A stretch of 64,000 bases of DNA. It comes from Anaerolineae bacterium (GTDB lineage Bacteria > Chloroflexota > Anaerolineae > Caldilineales > Caldilineaceae). The stretch spans positions 62,001-126,000 of the forward strand of contig JAUIHI010000015.1 in NCBI GenBank assembly GCA_030432295.1, in the 5' to 3' direction. The notes under the pieces were generated by a model, which worked only from the letters and a program-made list of their open reading frames with translations, did no database searches and was not told where the DNA came from. This document shows positions 28,825-37,805 of this stretch, one piece after another. A program made the translations under genes and the position numbers. Numbering within the stretch: position 1 is the first letter of the stretch; each line of letters starts with the position of its first letter.

Positions 28825-29697
28825 CTATGCAAATTCATCCGCGGCTTTCTCGGCAAAGGACTTGCGGCCTGGCGGCTCGGCGGCTTCGGATGTGACCCGC
28901 TTGGGCTTGCGCCCTCTGCGTCGCTTGACTTTGGGGGGGGCGTCCGGGTCCGCCACCTCGGCCTGTGTGACAACCGGATAGGCGGCCATCAGCGCCACAT
29001 CCTCTGGGCTATCTTCAAAATAGATGCAATCCCGGCGCAGGGTGCGGGCCAGATCGTCCAGGCCGAGCGCTGCCACCACTTCGTCCGGGCGACCTGTGGC
29101 GCCGGGCCGTTGCTGCACCCGCAGAAAGATGCGGTGCTCCTCGCTGGCTGGATCGTAGCCTTCGTAGCGCAGTTCAAAGATCAGTGGGCGCAGATTGTAG
29201 CGATACTTTTCGCCGCCCCGCTCCCGCTGACGCCACTCCTCACTTTTCGCCCAAAATTCGTCGATGCGGGTCTGAATCAGCCCGTCGGCGATCTCCCCCG
29301 GCTCGGCAAAGAGTACTATCGTGTAGTCAGCGCCGATGGTCAATCCTTGCAGCGCTTTCGTCTTAAGCGCCACCTCTTCCAACCCGTGCAGCAACGCACC
29401 CGGCGGCAGCTTCTCCCGGATGCGCCGGGCCAGCTCGTCCAGTTCCACCGGTGGGCTGAAGGTGACATCGATCAGTTCTGCCTGTCCGGTCATGCCCAGG
29501 CCCAGCGGCGCGGCGAACTGAATGTGGGGCTGGGGGTTGAAGCCCTGTTTGTAGAGCAGGGGCAGATCGGCCCGGCGCAGGGTGCGCTCCCACAGGCGGA
29601 ACTCGTCCTGGTGGCTGATGAATTTGATGGCTTCGCCCTTTTCGTAGGTCAGGCGGACCCGCTGGCGGGGGGGAATGTCGTTTTGATTGTCGGTCAT
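28825..29697 (-). CDS. TIGR03936/DUF2344 radical-SAM-associated protein
   Basis: 290 residues. The DUF2344 domain is clear: RVRLTYEKGEAIKFISHQDEFRLWERTLRRADLPLLYKQGFNPQPHIQFAAPL near the N terminus, then an alpha/beta body. It ends in a basic Arg/Lys/Pro-rich tail (VKRRRGRKPKR). In most genomes this domain is fused to or beside a TIGR03960 radical SAM protein; no such gene is in the window. Function unknown, possibly RNA-linked from the basic tail. I take the ATG at 29697 (MTDNQND) rather than the ATG 60 bases upstream, which lies in a repeat. Confidence 0.88.
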   Translation of the reverse strand: MTDNQNDIPPRQRVRLTYEKGEAIKFISHQDEFRLWERTLRRADLPLLYKQGFNPQPHIQFAAPLGLGMTGQAELIDVTFSPPVELDELARRIREKLPPGALLHGLEEVALKTKALQGLTIGADYTIVLFAEPGEIADGLIQTRIDEFWAKSEEWRQRERGGEKYRYNLRPLIFELRYEGYDPASEEHRIFLRVQQRPGATGRPDEVVAALGLDDLARTLRRDCIYFEDSPEDVALMAAYPVVTQAEVADPDAPPKVKRRRGRKPKRVTSEAAEPPGRKSFAEKAADEFA

Positions 29698-29715
29698 TGA
29701 AAGTCCTGAGATTGG

Positions 29716-29782
29716 GAGATTTGGAGATTGGAGATTGCGTAGTGCGCCAAACGCCACTACTCAATCTCCAATCTCTAATCTC
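29716..29782 (-). terminator. Imperfect long hairpin after the SDR gene
   Basis: Arms 29716-29744 and 29755-29782, built from repeated GAGATTGG words, with one bulge and one or two mismatches. It starts 7 bases past the SDR stop on the minus strand. Confidence 0.65.
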
Positions 29783-29788
29783 ATTTTC

Positions 29789-30547
29789 CTACCCGCGTCC
29801 CACATAGGGCATCTTCGACGCCATTACTGTCAGAAAGAGGACGTTGGCGTCCAGGGGCAGGCTGTCCATATAGACGACGGCTTTGGCCACTGCGTCCGAG
29901 TCCATGCGCGGCTCCACCATCGTCGTTCCGTTGGCCTGGGGCACGCCGCCGGTCATCCGTTCGGTCATCTCTGTGGCTGCGTTGCCGATGTCGATCTGCC
30001 CGGCCACAATGTCGTAGGGCCGCCCGTCCAGGGCCAGGGATTTGGTCAGACCGGTGATGGCGTGTTTGGTGGCGGTGTAGGGCGACGAGTTGGGCCGGGG
30101 CGCGTGGGCCGAGATGGAGCCGTTGTTGATGATACGCCCGCCCATCGGCATCTGCTTTTTCATCATCCGAAAGGCCTCCTGCGCGCAGAGGAAGCTGCCG
30201 GTGAGATTCACGTCCACCACCGCTTGCCAGTCGGCCAGGGGGATTTCGTCGAATTCGTGGCGGGGAGAACCCCGGCCCGCGTTGTTGAAGAGCAGGTCCA
30301 CCCGGCCAAAGCGTTCGGCGGTCTTGGCGAAGAGATTGCGTACCGATTCCTGGGACGCTACATCTGTGGGCACGGCCAGCGCCCGGCTGCCGTTGGCTCC
30401 GGCGTCGGCAATCGTCTGTTCCAGGGCATCGGCCCGCCGGCCCGCCAGCACAACGGAGTAGCCCTCGGCCAGCAGGGCCAGCGCAGTCCGTTTACCAATG
30501 CCCGACCCCGCGCCGGTAATGACGGCGACTTTTTCTGTTGCGTTCAT
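29789..30547 (-). CDS. Short-chain dehydrogenase/reductase
   Basis: 252 residues, classical SDR. Cofactor motif [12 protein letters not shown] followed by VVLAGRR (Arg after the second strand suggests NADP), NNAGRGSP, catalytic Ser in [11 protein letters not shown] and YxxxK in YTATKHA. The substrate is unknown. AGGAG before the ATG at 30547 decides the start; the open frame runs 24 codons further into a repeat. Divergent from the SIMPL gene. Confidence 0.92.
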   Translation of the reverse strand: MNATEKVAVITGAGSGIGKRTALALLAEGYSVVLAGRRADALEQTIADAGANGSRALAVPTDVASQESVRNLFAKTAERFGRVDLLFNNAGRGSPRHEFDEIPLADWQAVVDVNLTGSFLCAQEAFRMMKKQMPMGGRIINNGSISAHAPRPNSSPYTATKHAITGLTKSLALDGRPYDIVAGQIDIGNAATEMTERMTGGVPQANGTTMVEPRMDSDAVAKAVVYMDSLPLDANVLFLTVMASKMPYVGRG

Positions 30548-30577
30548 CTTTCGTTTCTCCTGTGGGTATAGTTGATC

Positions 30578-30642
30578 GGTTGAATAGCTGAATGGTTGGC
30601 GGATCGCGTTGCACGACAAATCAACTATTCAGCTATTCAACC
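30578..30642. repeat. 21-bp inverted repeat between divergent genes
   Basis: GGTTGAATAGCTGAATGGTTG and a complement with a single mismatch, 23 bases apart, in the leader of the SDR gene. Here the unit is at a 5' end, unlike most hairpins of the window. Confidence 0.7.
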
Positions 30643-30832
30643 AATGGCTACCTGCAATCGTCGCTGATTTTGGCCGATTGTGCAAACCCGTGTTTTGTTA
30701 GGGTGGAAAACCACGAAGTTACAAAATCACGAAGAAAAGTGGGAACAAAGCGCCAGGGCCAATCGTCTCTATCAGCGATGGGCCGCGTGGGTTCATCTGA
30801 AACAATTCTCAAAAAAGAGCAAGGAGATTCCT

Positions 30833-31591
30833 ATGAGAAAGAGTTCGTTTGGTATTGCAGGTTTGGTATTGGTCATTGCACTGGTGGCCGGGATTGTGCT
30901 GGGTCAGGGCAACTTTGCGCCCCAGATCGCCCAGGCGCAGATGGACCACAGCCGTACAGTCACAGTTGTGGGTGAAGGGGTTGTGAAGATCAAGCCCGAC
31001 ATCGCCCAGGTGAATATCGGCGTGGAAGTAGTGAAGCCGACAGTCAAGGAAGCCAGCAGCGAAGCCAATGAGATTATGGACGCTGTGTTGGCGGCCCTGG
31101 CCGAGGCCGGTGTGGAGGAGAAGGACATCCAGACCAGTGGCTTCAGCATTTGGGTGGAGCGGGTCTACGGGCCGGATGGCTCCTTTGACGACGAGCAGAA
31201 CCGCTATCACGTGAACAACAACGTCTTTGCTGTTCTGCGTGACCTGGACAGCGTGGGTGCGACACTGGATGCGGCCATCGAAGCGGGTGCCAACAACATC
31301 TACGGCGTCACCTTCAGCCTGGACGATCCCAAGAGTGTGGAGTCTGACGCCCGGGCCAAAGCTGTGGAAAGCGCCAAAGCCAAAGCCGCAGAATTGGCCG
31401 AGTTGAACGGCGTGGAAGTGGGCGCAGTGGTGAGCATCAGTGAAGTAGTCGGCCAGGGCGGCGGTTACTTCGGCGGCAACTTCGCCGCAGCCCAGATGGC
31501 TATGGGCGGTGGTGGTGGCGGCGGCACGTCCGTCAGCCCCGGCGAGCTGAGCCTGTCCATGCAGTTGCAGATCACCTACGAATTGCAGTAA
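30833..31591 (+). CDS. SIMPL domain (DUF541) secreted protein
   Basis: 252 residues. Signal peptide or anchor (FGIAGLVLVIALVAGIVLG), then a SIMPL/DUF541 domain: RTVTVVGEGVVKIKPDIAQVNIGVEV, NEIMDAVLAALAEAGVEEKDIQTSGFSIWV, and AKAVESAKAKAAELAELNGVEVG. It ends with a Gly-rich loop (AMGGGGGGGTSVSPG) and a final strand. Family members (for example Brucella BP26) are periplasmic and linked to envelope or oxidative stress, but the role is unclear. AAGGAG sets the start at 30833. Confidence 0.92.
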   Translation: MRKSSFGIAGLVLVIALVAGIVLGQGNFAPQIAQAQMDHSRTVTVVGEGVVKIKPDIAQVNIGVEVVKPTVKEASSEANEIMDAVLAALAEAGVEEKDIQTSGFSIWVERVYGPDGSFDDEQNRYHVNNNVFAVLRDLDSVGATLDAAIEAGANNIYGVTFSLDDPKSVESDARAKAVESAKAKAAELAELNGVEVGAVVSISEVVGQGGGYFGGNFAAAQMAMGGGGGGGTSVSPGELSLSMQLQITYELQ

Positions 31592-31625
31592 TGTAACCCC
31601 GGCTGTCAGCCGGTGGTGCAGTAAA

Positions 31626-31680
31626 GCGTGAAACGAGAAACGTGAGATCGGAGTCCGATCTCACGTTTCTCGTTTCACGC
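31626..31680 (+). terminator. Long hairpin after the SIMPL gene
   Basis: About 26 perfect base pairs (31626-31651 against 31655-31680) with a 3-base loop, 34 bases past the SIMPL stop. It is composed of AAACGAGAAACGTGAGATCGG-like words that also occur in the hairpin at 28232. Confidence 0.75.
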
Positions 31681-31696
31681 AGCCAATTATTCGCCA

Positions 31697-31725
31697 TTGA
31701 CATGTTACGTTTGGCGTAATAAAAT
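31697..31725 (+). promoter_or_regulatory. higBA promoter with operator-like palindrome
   Basis: TTGACA (31697-31702), 17 bases, TAAAAT (31720-31725). TTACG-N5-CGTAA (31705-31719) fills the spacer, an ideal place for antitoxin repression. The ATG follows the -10 by six bases, so the mRNA is probably leaderless. Confidence 0.72.
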
Positions 31726-31731
31726 GGCGGT

Positions 31732-32010
31732 ATGATTCAGTCCTTCCGCTCCAAACTGACGCAAGAGTTGTTTGAAGGAGGCAGTCCGAGGCGTTTTCGG
31801 GCCTTTGAAAACGTCGCTGTGCGTAAACTGACCCAATTGGACGCAGCCCAAACGTTAGACTTTCTGCGTTCACCTCCAGGAAACAGGCTGGAAGCGTTGA
31901 AGGGAGATCGACAGGGCCAGTACAGTATTCGCATCAACGACCAGTACCGGGTCTGTTTTATCTGGACTGAAAATGGCCCGACTGACGTTGAAATTGTTGA
32001 TTATCATTGA
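31732..32010 (+). CDS. higB: HigB-type toxin
   Basis: 92 residues, RelE/ParE-fold mRNA interferase of the HigB branch. Typical are MIQSFRSKLTQELFEG, the RRFRAFENVAVRKLTQLDAAQTL helix, the LEALKGDRQGQYSIRINDQYRVCFIW strands and the VEIVDYH end. The toxin-first order with the HigA gene 9 bases downstream is characteristic. Full length, so likely active. No ribosome-binding site; see the promoter entry. Confidence 0.93.
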   Translation: MIQSFRSKLTQELFEGGSPRRFRAFENVAVRKLTQLDAAQTLDFLRSPPGNRLEALKGDRQGQYSIRINDQYRVCFIWTENGPTDVEIVDYH

Positions 32011-32019
32011 GGCAAAGCT

Positions 32020-32331
32020 ATGACCCGCCCCATCAATCGTATGCGTCCCGTTCATCCGGGAGAGATTTTGCAGGAAGATTTCATTGCCCCGCTGGGCTTG
32101 AATGTGAATGCGCTTGCCCTGGCGCTTGGTGTACCGGCTACGCGCATCCACGAAATTGTCAAGCAGCGGCGTTCCATCACAGCCGACACGGCCCAGCGTC
32201 TCGCCTGCTACTTTGGCGGCGACGCTGCTTCCTGGCTCAATCTTCAGGCGATGTACGATCTGAAGACGCTGTCTACCCGCGACGAAATCTTGAAAACCGT
32301 TGCACCCCGCACGCCGCAGCCAATGGCCTGA
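32020..32331 (+). CDS. higA: HigA-type antitoxin
   Basis: 103 residues with an XRE helix-turn-helix: RPVHPGEILQEDFIAPLGLNVNALALALGVPATRIHEIVKQRRSITADTAQRLACYFG, followed by the ASWLNLQAMYDLKT helix. This is the HigA/VapI pattern. It should bind HigB and, with it, the palindrome in the upstream promoter. GAGG lies before the ATG. Confidence 0.95.
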   Translation: MTRPINRMRPVHPGEILQEDFIAPLGLNVNALALALGVPATRIHEIVKQRRSITADTAQRLACYFGGDAASWLNLQAMYDLKTLSTRDEILKTVAPRTPQPMA

Positions 32332-32343
32332 CAGTCGCGTCCA

Positions 32344-33840
32344 TCACGCGTTGTCCAACAATTCCTGCAAGCGCTCCTTGGCCGCGCCGGGATCTGCCTT
32401 GCCTTTGGTGGCCCGCATCACCTGGCCCATAAAGAAGCCGAAAAGCCGGACTTCCCCGCCCCGGTAGCGGCCCAATTCGTCCGGGTTGGCGGCAAAGATG
32501 GCCGCGACTGCCTCGTCAATGACGCCTGTGTCGCTGACCATCGCCAGCCCTTCCCGCTCCACAATTTTCTGGGCATCTTCGCCGCTGATGTACATCTTCT
32601 CCAACACTTTTTTGGCTGTGTTGGCGTTGATCACCTTCTCGTCCACCAGGGCCACCAGCCCAGCCAACTGTTCCGGCCCGATCTTCAGTTCGGAAATCTG
32701 GCGCAGGTCCTGGCCTTCCCCATCCGCGTAGATCAGCCGGAAGAGTTCGCCGCTGATCCAATTTGCCATCCGTTGAGGCTTGCCGTCATCCGTGCCATAG
32801 GTGACCACCGCAGCCTCGAAATAGTCGGCCACCAGTTGCTCACCGCTGAGCGTCTCGGCGTCGATGGGACGCAGCCCCCAGCTATTTTCGTAGCGCTGGC
32901 GTTTGCTGTCGGGCAGTTCGGGCAGGGTGGCTGCCAACTTTTCCACCCACTCTGGGCTGACGACGACCGGTGGCAGGTCCGGCTCCGGGAAGTAGCGGTA
33001 GTCCTCGCTGCTCTCTTTGCTGCGTTGCAGGACAGTGCGCTGGTTGACCTCGTCCCAGCCCATATTCACCTGCTGGATGACGCCGCCATCGCCCAGCACC
33101 TCGGCCTGGCGTTCTGCTTCGTAGGCAATCGCCCCCCGCACCGCACGCAGACTGTTGAGATTCTTGACTTCGACTTTTGTGCCGTACTCGCTGCGCGCCT
33201 TCTGTTCGGCTGTCCAGACGCTGATGTTCGGCTCGCAGCGCAGAGCGCCCTTTTCCATATCCCCGCTGTTGACGCCCAGATAGCGCAGAATTGCCCGCAG
33301 TTTGGTGAGAAAGGCGTAGGCCTCCTCCGGGCTTTCGATGTCCGCTTCGGTGACAATCTCCAGCAGCGGCATCCCGGCCCGGTTCAGGTCCACGAGGGTA
33401 TAGTTGCCTGAATGGGTATTCTTGCCCGTATCCTCCTCCAGATGCGCCCGGTGGATGCGGATGCGTTTGGTGCTGCCGTCGGTCAGTTCGATGTCCAGCC
33501 AGCCGTTGCGACACTGGGGCAGCTCGTACTGGGAAATCTGGTAGCCTTTGGGCAGGTCCGGGTAGTTGTAGTTTTTGCGGGCAAAGACCGCTGTTTCGGA
33601 AATCTCGCAGTTGAGCGCGATGCCCGTGCGGATGGTCGCCTCGATGGCAGCCCGGTTCATCACCGGCAGCGCGCCGGGCAGCCCCAGGCAGACCGGGCAG
33701 GTGTGGGTGTTGGGCGGGTCGCCCTGATAGTCTGTGCTGCACCGACAGAACATTTTTGTGTTTGTCAGCAGTTGGGCGTGGACTTCCATACCCACAAGGA
33801 CAGAGTAGGTGGTTTGGGGCTGTTCGGCTATAGCTGTCAT
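32344..33840 (-). CDS. gatB: Asp/Glu-tRNA amidotransferase subunit B
   Basis: 498 residues, the tRNA-binding kinase-like subunit of GatCAB that makes Gln-tRNA(Gln) (and Asn-tRNA) from misacylated forms. Hallmarks: [20 protein letters not shown], zinc-binding Cys near [50 protein letters not shown], and the C-terminal YqeY-like tail ending [13 protein letters not shown]. gatA and gatC are not in the window. It converges with higA, 12 bases away. Confidence 0.98.
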   Translation of the reverse strand: MTAIAEQPQTTYSVLVGMEVHAQLLTNTKMFCRCSTDYQGDPPNTHTCPVCLGLPGALPVMNRAAIEATIRTGIALNCEISETAVFARKNYNYPDLPKGYQISQYELPQCRNGWLDIELTDGSTKRIRIHRAHLEEDTGKNTHSGNYTLVDLNRAGMPLLEIVTEADIESPEEAYAFLTKLRAILRYLGVNSGDMEKGALRCEPNISVWTAEQKARSEYGTKVEVKNLNSLRAVRGAIAYEAERQAEVLGDGGVIQQVNMGWDEVNQRTVLQRSKESSEDYRYFPEPDLPPVVVSPEWVEKLAATLPELPDSKRQRYENSWGLRPIDAETLSGEQLVADYFEAAVVTYGTDDGKPQRMANWISGELFRLIYADGEGQDLRQISELKIGPEQLAGLVALVDEKVINANTAKKVLEKMYISGEDAQKIVEREGLAMVSDTGVIDEAVAAIFAANPDELGRYRGGEVRLFGFFMGQVMRATKGKADPGAAKERLQELLDNA

Positions 33841-34032
33841 CAGAGAGAAATCGTCCTGTGAATCGTTGGAGAATTGTCACCTTTTGCCCGGCAATGATAG
33901 CATAAGGCTACAGCCGGAACAAACAGACCCGGCCTTTCGTTCCGTTGAGGAATAGGCCGCGGACGACGCGGATTGAGCGGATAGAAGCGGATAACCTCTT
34001 TGACACACACGCACGGGATACAAGCAGATTTG

Positions 34033-34107
34033 GGACGCAGATTTACACGGATGGATGCGGATTCTTCGCTATCTATCCGCGTGTATCCGCGTCTATCTGC
34101 GTCCTTT
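34033..34107. repeat. ACGCGGAT-type hairpin spanning a start codon
   Basis: Imperfect inverted repeat with GGACGCAGAT-type ends and GGATGCGGAT/ATCCGCG words. It contains the ATG of the following lipoprotein and encodes its first 19 residues. Related units lie just upstream (33958-34000) and at the 3' end of the same gene (36642-36725). Confidence 0.75.
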
Positions 34108-36642
34108 CTGCTGCTGCTACTGTTCGCTCTGTTGCTGGCAGCCTGTGGTAACGACGCGGAACCCACGCCTGCGCCTACGCCCACAAGTGCGACAGTTCCT
34201 ACTTTTACGCCGACGCCGCTTTCCGCCCTGCCCGTTGTGACCGAATCCCAGCCTCGCGCCCTTTCACCGGAGAGCAAACCCACCCTGCCTCCTGCGACCG
34301 ACACGCCGACACCCGCGGCCACACCGGACGCTGACGAACGGCTGGCCCAGGCTGCCCACCTGCACCGCTACGGCTACTACACCGACGAGCAGTGGCTTCT
34401 GCTGGGGCTACTGGCGGACGCCGGCACGAGCGACGACCAGCACCTCACCGCCCGCCTCAGCGCCCGCTACCGGCTGGCCGAATCCTATCTTGCCGAAGAC
34501 AATTTCGGCCTGGCTCTGGACAACCTGGACAAATTCCAGGGGGAGGCCATTGCCCTGCCCGCGAACGATCCCCGCCGGGTCAGAGCTATTTTCTTGCGCG
34601 GGGAAGCACTGAACGGGCTGAACCGGATGGGGGAAGCCGCGGCCGCCTACCAGACTTTTCTGGAAAGCCACCCGGACCTGACCGGCGTTGTCCAGGAGAT
34701 TGTCGGCGACGGTTGGCTGCGGGCCGGAGATAGCAGCCAGGCCGCCACTGCCTATCGCCGGGCCGCAGACGCCACCGCTGACCGGGTGGAGACTGTGCGC
34801 ATTTTGGAAAAGCTGGCGGAACAGTTGGAAGGAGCAGGCCGCTGGGCCGAAGCAGGGGCTGTGCTGGAAGAGATGCTCTCCCAGAGTGTCAACCCCGGCT
34901 ATCGGGTGGGGCTGTTGCGCCGAGCCGGGGATGCCCAGGCCCGGGCTGGCAACGAAGCCGCGGCCATCGCCCACTGGCAGGCCGCGCTGACCGAAATGCC
35001 CGACAGCATTGCCGCCTATTTGGCCCTCGTCGAACTGGTCAACCGCAACCAGCCAGTAGACGCCTTTCTGCGTGGGGAGATCGATCTCTACGCCGAAGCC
35101 TGGCAGCCCGCGCTGGAAGCCTATCAGAGCTTTCTTGCCGAATCCGCCGCTGATGACCTTTCGACAAGCTCAGGACAGAGCAGCCGACTGGGCGACGCGT
35201 GGCTGGGGATAGCCCGGTCGTATATGGGGTTGGGTCGCTGGACCGACGCGCTCACCGCGCTGGACGGAATTACCGCGGGCGATCCCGCCTGTAGCTGTTT
35301 CGGGCTGGCTTGGCTGGAAAAGGGGCGTCTGGAGATTCTGCGCGGGGATGCGGCCACAGGACGGCGCGTCTACCGCACTTTTGCCAGAGAACACCCCACC
35401 GATCCCAACGCACCGGAAGCTCTCTGGCGCAGCGCGCTCTCTGCCATCGCTGAGGACAACGAACTGGAAGCGGCTGTGGATATCTTTTCCTTGGCCGACG
35501 GCTTCCCCGGCAGCGCGCGGGCAGCCGATGGACTTTCGGTGCTGGGCATCAATTCATTCGTCAGCGGCCTCTACAGCCAATCTACCAATGCTTTCCAACG
35601 CCTGTATGACAACTATCCGGAGGTGCGGCCCGCGGCCAGTGCCTATTGGCTGGGCCGCTCCCTCTACGCCCAGGGACAGGGCACAGAAGCCCAGCAGCTT
35701 TGGGCAGAACTGGCGGAAAGCGATCCGGAAAGTTACTACGGCGTGCTGGCAGCGCTGGGCGTCAAACGGGTGGGTTATGCGCCGGAGGAATTTATCTTTG
35801 GCGGGATGGAGCAGGCTGTGGGTCCGGCTTCAACACTGGCCGGGGACGACGGCAGCCGGGCCTTTGCCGAACAGTGGCTGGCGGGCTGGGTGACAGACTC
35901 TGTGGAGAATTGGGGAGCGTTGCCTGCTGCTGTGGCCGCGGACGCGGATCTGAGCAACGGCCAACTCCTGCTGGATTTGGGGCGGCGGGGTGAGGCCCTG
36001 GCCCAACTGGAACTGGTCTACCGGCGCTATCGGGAAGACCCCGCGGCGATCTACGCCCTGGCCCTGCATTTTGAAAATTTGGAAACCTTCCGCCTGAGTC
36101 TGATCAGCGCGGTCTGGCTGATCGAACACAGCCCGGCCCAGCGCATGGAAGACGCGCCGATCTTCCTGCAACAGATGGCCTATCCTCGCCACTTTGCCGA
36201 ACTCATCGACACCGAAGCGGCGCGCAACGGCATCGACCCGCTGACCTTCTACAGCCTCATCCGCCAGGAAAGCCTCTTTGAAGAGGGCGCGCGCTCCTTT
36301 GCCGCCGCGCAGGGACTGGCCCAGATTATCCCTGCCACCGGCGCGGAGATTGCCGGGCGGATGGGCTTCCCCAACTATTCCAACGCGCTCATCTACCGCC
36401 CGTACATCAACATTCGCTTCGGTGCTTTCTATCTGGCTTGGGTACGGGATTTTGTGGATGGCCGCATCGCTTCGGCCCTGGCTGGTTACAACGGCGGGCC
36501 GGGCAATTCCCAGCGCTGGCGGGAGCTTTCCGGCGCGGACGACACCCTCTTTGTGGAGTTGATGGACTACTCCGAAACCCGCCTCTACCTCCAGCGGATT
36601 CTCTCCCACTACTACCACTACACCCGACTCTACAAAGAATAG
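34051..36642 (+). CDS. TPR-containing lytic transglycosylase lipoprotein (Slt70-like)
   Basis: 863 residues. A signal peptide ends in lipobox LLLAAC, then comes a Pro/Thr-rich linker (about residues 36-80). A long alpha-superhelix of TPR-like repeats (to about 690) precedes a C-terminal transglycosylase domain with the catalytic Glu in SLIRQESLFEEGARSFAAAQGLAQIIPATG and the AGYNGGPGN motif. It cleaves peptidoglycan glycan strands outside the membrane. The start codon and the first 19 residues lie in a hairpin repeat, and a second repeat (35157-35178) is read in frame as LSTSSGQ between TPRs. An upstream ATG at 34000 is possible. Confidence 0.9.
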   Translation: MDADSSLSIRVYPRLSASFLLLLLFALLLAACGNDAEPTPAPTPTSATVPTFTPTPLSALPVVTESQPRALSPESKPTLPPATDTPTPAATPDADERLAQAAHLHRYGYYTDEQWLLLGLLADAGTSDDQHLTARLSARYRLAESYLAEDNFGLALDNLDKFQGEAIALPANDPRRVRAIFLRGEALNGLNRMGEAAAAYQTFLESHPDLTGVVQEIVGDGWLRAGDSSQAATAYRRAADATADRVETVRILEKLAEQLEGAGRWAEAGAVLEEMLSQSVNPGYRVGLLRRAGDAQARAGNEAAAIAHWQAALTEMPDSIAAYLALVELVNRNQPVDAFLRGEIDLYAEAWQPALEAYQSFLAESAADDLSTSSGQSSRLGDAWLGIARSYMGLGRWTDALTALDGITAGDPACSCFGLAWLEKGRLEILRGDAATGRRVYRTFAREHPTDPNAPEALWRSALSAIAEDNELEAAVDIFSLADGFPGSARAADGLSVLGINSFVSGLYSQSTNAFQRLYDNYPEVRPAASAYWLGRSLYAQGQGTEAQQLWAELAESDPESYYGVLAALGVKRVGYAPEEFIFGGMEQAVGPASTLAGDDGSRAFAEQWLAGWVTDSVENWGALPAAVAADADLSNGQLLLDLGRRGEALAQLELVYRRYREDPAAIYALALHFENLETFRLSLISAVWLIEHSPAQRMEDAPIFLQQMAYPRHFAELIDTEAARNGIDPLTFYSLIRQESLFEEGARSFAAAQGLAQIIPATGAEIAGRMGFPNYSNALIYRPYINIRFGAFYLAWVRDFVDGRIASALAGYNGGPGNSQRWRELSGADDTLFVELMDYSETRLYLQRILSHYYHYTRLYKE
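35157..35178 (+). repeat. TCGACAAGCTCAGGACAG unit inside a coding region
   Basis: A 22-base unit of a repeat I associate with Chloroflexota genomes. It is read in frame as DLSTSSGQ between two TPR helices of the lytic transglycosylase. Confidence 0.7.
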
Positions 36643-36725
36643 AACGCGGATGACGCGGATTGAACGGATGAACGCGGATAAGAAAAATCCGTGCTTTTTC
36701 CGCCTGATCCGCGTCATCCGCGTTC
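36642..36725 (+). terminator. ACGCGGAT-type hairpin starting at the stop codon
   Basis: Outer arms of 19 perfect base pairs (36642-36660 and 36707-36725, GAACGCGGATGACGCGGAT) enclosing further CGGAT/ATCCG words. It begins at the last base of the transglycosylase stop and ends 13 bases before the convergent cytochrome stop, so it can serve both genes. Confidence 0.75.
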
Positions 36726-36738
36726 GACTCCTGTCGTC

Positions 36739-37233
36739 CTATTCTTCTGCCTCAAACGTACGCAGGAAGTTGACGACCTCCCAGCGCTGCCCTTCGCTCA
36801 GAATCTCCTCCCAGGCCACCATCGCTGTGCCTTCCCGTCCGTGGGTGATGATGTAAAAGAGTGCGCCGTCGGACAATCCCTGGACGTGGGCCGTGTGGAA
36901 GTCCGCCGGTTTGGGATTCAGACCCGCCGCAGCCGCACCATCTCCCTTCCCCTCTGCCCCGTGACAGGCCGCGCAGTTTTGGCTATACGTTGCCTGGCCC
37001 GCGGCGATGGACCCATCGAAAACAGCCACAGGATTGGTCACCGCCGCCGCTTCCTCTGGGATGGCGTGGGCTGCTGCCATAGCGGCGTGGTCGGACGTAT
37101 CCATCCCGGAATGGCCGGTCATTCCCGTCATCCCCATCATTCCCGCGTGTTCATCTCCGGTGGCAGAGGCTGCGCAGCCCGCCATCACAAAGACGAGCAT
37201 CAGAAGCAAACCAACAATTTGATAGCGAACCAT
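36739..37233 (-). CDS. Lipid-anchored monohaem cytochrome c with Met/His-rich N terminus
   Basis: 164 residues. Lipobox VFVMAGC, then an unusual Met/His segment (HAGMMGMTGMTGHSGMDTSDHAAM), then a class I cytochrome c domain with CAACH haem site (NCAACHGAEGKGDG) and a likely Met ligand in GTAMVAWEEILSEGQRWEVVNFLRTF. Electron carrier outside the membrane; the Met/His stretch could bind copper. ATG at 37233 has a GGGA site; a GTG at 37260 overlapping the upstream cytochrome is possible. Same operon as the next cytochrome. Confidence 0.9.
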   Translation of the reverse strand: MVRYQIVGLLLMLVFVMAGCAASATGDEHAGMMGMTGMTGHSGMDTSDHAAMAAAHAIPEEAAAVTNPVAVFDGSIAAGQATYSQNCAACHGAEGKGDGAAAAGLNPKPADFHTAHVQGLSDGALFYIITHGREGTAMVAWEEILSEGQRWEVVNFLRTFEAEE

Positions 37234-37252
37234 TTCATCTCCCTGTGACCTG

Positions 37253-37699
37253 TCAGTCACTTCGTTGTTGTGTGACCTGTGTCTGAAATTCGATTTCCTG
37301 CTTGCCCCAAAAAGTCTTAATGTACTCCAAAACTGCGACCCGCTCCGCCTCTGTCAGAATCTCCCCGTAGGCGGGCATAGCGCTGTTGGGCATTCCGCCG
37401 CCATTGGCGATCACTTCCAGCAATACCTGATCCGGGTGATGCCAGGTGTGGCCGCTGCCGTCGTGGGGCGGCGCGGGATAGACGCCGTTGACCGGTACTT
37501 TCCAGTTGGGCTGGCCTTCCCCCTTCACCCCGTGACAGGCAGCGCAGTTGGCGTCGTAGACCCGCTTGCCCGTCGCCAGTTGCTCCGGGTCAGTTGGACT
37601 CTCCTGGGCCGCCGGACTTCCGCCGCACCCACCCAATAGTACGAGAAGCAAGAATGTCAGCGCGAATTTGTGTGTCGAACGACGAGTAGAATCTGTCAT
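37253..37699 (-). CDS. Lipid-anchored monohaem cytochrome c
   Basis: 148 residues. Signal peptide with lipobox LLGGC, then one cytochrome c domain: GKRVYDANCAACHGVKGEGQPNWKVPVNG and a probable Met ligand in NGGGMPNSAMPAYGEILTEAERVAVLEYIKTFW. It donates or accepts electrons at the outer face of the membrane. First gene of a two-cytochrome operon, 19 bases before its partner, divergent from the Met-rich secreted protein. Confidence 0.92.
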   Translation of the reverse strand: MTDSTRRSTHKFALTFLLLVLLGGCGGSPAAQESPTDPEQLATGKRVYDANCAACHGVKGEGQPNWKVPVNGVYPAPPHDGSGHTWHHPDQVLLEVIANGGGMPNSAMPAYGEILTEAERVAVLEYIKTFWGKQEIEFQTQVTQQRSD

Positions 37700-37805
37700 A
37701 GCTGAAACTGCCTTCCTCTGCGGTTTTCCGTCTCTGTGAGCGAGTTCAATTTATACCGCAACTTGTGCCCGGTCTTCAAATCGCCTATCTATCGCCTGCA
37801 TTTCC

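Noticed and set aside
34033-34107. Clustered ACGGAT words considered as a CRISPR array
   Set aside because: The words are not evenly spaced, there are no unique spacers and no cas genes; the structure is an inverted repeat.
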